In this document: positions 62,795-64,000 of the stretch, in pieces
Numbering within the stretch: position 1 is the first letter of the stretch
Layout of the letters: every line of letters starts with the position of its first letter
Assembly: GCA_029204225.1 (NCBI GenBank)
Contig: CM055098.1
Span: 5,697,246 to 5,761,245, forward strand
Direction: 5' to 3'
From: Diphasiastrum complanatum
Taxonomy: Eukaryota > Streptophyta > Lycopodiopsida > Lycopodiales > Lycopodiaceae
DNA: 64,000 nt
Translations under genes and position numbers: made by a program
Notes under the pieces: generated by a model
Told to the model about the DNA's origin: nothing
Database searches by the model: none
The model's input: the letters and a program-made list of their open reading frames with translations, nothing else

Positions 62795-63160
62795 AAACTA
62801 CAGTGATGGACTTGTAGGTTGAATTTGCAGCACCAATTCTATATATTTTCCAGCGAAGGGCCTGCAGCACTGCAGCGACGGACCTGTTCTCCGATTCTGA
62901 TCTGAATCCTTGCCGGAAGTATGGATTTCTGAGCTGGAACTCAGCGATGGACCTGCATCAGGGCAGTGATGGACCTGCTCACCAATTCAGACCCGAAATC
63001 CGCTCAATTTGCAACGAATTGTACTGAAAGTACAGCGATGGATCTGCAGATATCTAACTCCCTGTCCAGCGCTGGTTGTGCCTTTAATTTGGCCCTCCAA
63101 ATCTGCTTGCAAACGAAGGTTTTGAAGCTGCAACTACAGCGATGGACATCAAGGCATACC
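62795..63160 (+). repeat. Cluster of CAGYGATGGACCTGC-like motifs
   Basis: Copies lie near 62802, 62871 (CAGCGACGGACCTG), 62942, 62966, 63034 and 63139, separated by 25-105 bp in otherwise unique sequence. They sit in the presumed leader or LTR of gypsy relic D. The core is shared with the Penelope-like hairpin arrays. Confidence 0.6.
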
Positions 63161-63179
63161 GTTATGGATAACAGTAAAT

Positions 63180-64000
63180 AAATTTTCCACCACTTGAACT
63201 TCCTTCTCAAGGGAGAAATCCAAAGTAAGAGGTGGAACTTGAGACCAAAATTGCTTGGGTTTCTCCCTTATTTTAAGTGCCACATGTCAACACTTCAGGC
63301 TGCCTATTGTCACTAATCTAAGTATGGAACATGTTTTGAGGTGGGAACTACTTGTACTAAGTACTAGAGGAAACCAAACAAACAACAAATGCATTGAGAA
63401 AATACACTATAATTTTCTTATGACATCAAAGATACAGCAAGTTCCAACACTAAGTAAATAGGAGTAAGTGAAATCACAACTTATCAATGGATCATCCTGA
63501 AGATCCAAACATATGAGGCTATTCAAGAGCAGTACAAAGATAAAACTTATTCAGGAATAACTTGCTTAAGCCTTGCAATAACGGGATAGATCAGAAGTTG
63601 TATGAGAAAAAACTTTTAAAAATGCTCGGTCCAATTAAAAGCAATAGATAATGCTCATAATGTAACAAATTCCAATTTTTTTCTTTGTAGGAAGAGTAAA
63701 ATTGTAGGAATATGCAGCAAATGGGAAGCGACACCTGGCTTGGCTGAAAAAATCAGGATGGTTGTGCAATATGATTAGATCTAGCATGCAATATTGGTTG
63801 TCTTGAAAAAATGGGCGTAGTCCGACCAGACACAACTTTAGTATAGTTAAAAGTGTGCTATAAAACCAGAAAGAAGCTAACAACCATCGATTGTCCCCAG
63901 CTTCTAATAATACATCCCATAGAAGAATAGGTGTTTTAAGTGATTAGCATCTGTGTTTCAAAGAGCCATGACACGATGTATTCTCCATGAAGCCATTAGT
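63180..64000. other. No gene seen
   Basis: The stretch is AT-rich with short readings only. No LTR border or primer binding site for gypsy relic D was identified. Confidence 0.4.

Overview
This is a plant nuclear sequence. It is AT-rich, has spliced genes, and is crowded with broken transposable elements. The best host marker is a complete type I DnaJ co-chaperone on the minus strand at 12802-15705. It has seven exons, 420 residues, and a C-terminal CAQQ prenylation box as in plant ANJ1/ATJ2-type proteins. Penelope-like reverse transcriptases, decayed LTR elements and very long CT microsatellites point to a large-genome non-flowering plant such as a fern, or possibly a conifer or lycophyte. 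That lineage call is inference.

Layout. 1-5400: end of an unnamed transposon protein, then a minus-strand Ty1/copia relic that lost its integrase, with a solo LTR nested in its own LTR. 5930-8900: two LTRs in inverted orientation around a tRNA-Asp-type primer binding site, next to a gag-only pseudogene. 9000-12800: gene-free with small tandem repeats. 12802-16500: the DnaJ gene and upstream region. 16500-21300: tandem repeats, a copia scrap and three CT arrays. 21480-31716: two head-to-tail copies of a Penelope-like element, the first 5'-truncated, so its 3' region lies directly upstream of the second copy's reverse transcriptase; a second solo LTR interrupts copy 2. 31717-44400: a diverged region sharing hairpin motifs with that element, copia pieces, gag-like remnants, a low-complexity TCGAAAAA block, and a copia element that lost its reverse transcriptase. 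46588-49910: three short hAT-type elements with 8-bp target duplications. 50437-53557: six or seven phase-compatible exons of an unrecognised minus-strand gene. 54600-62500: two Ty3/gypsy relics, one plus (gag) and one minus (gag-protease-RT-RNase H-integrase with the RT core deleted).

Most unusual signal. A small hairpin recurs in non-coding parts of several elements: a hexaloop TGGATT or TGGATA, a roughly 4-bp inner stem, usually a 3-nt bulge on the 5' side, and an outer stem whose sequence differs at each site while pairing is kept. It tends to occur in pairs. A second hairpin, GTCCA-GCGA-TGGAC, is arrayed in the 3' regions of both Penelope-like copies. Both sit upstream of the reverse transcriptase ORF, in the part of Penelope-like elements that is known to carry ribozymes in other species.

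No autonomous mobile element is intact here. Only the DnaJ gene, and probably the unassigned gene, look like host genes under constraint. No rRNA, tRNA or CRISPR was found.
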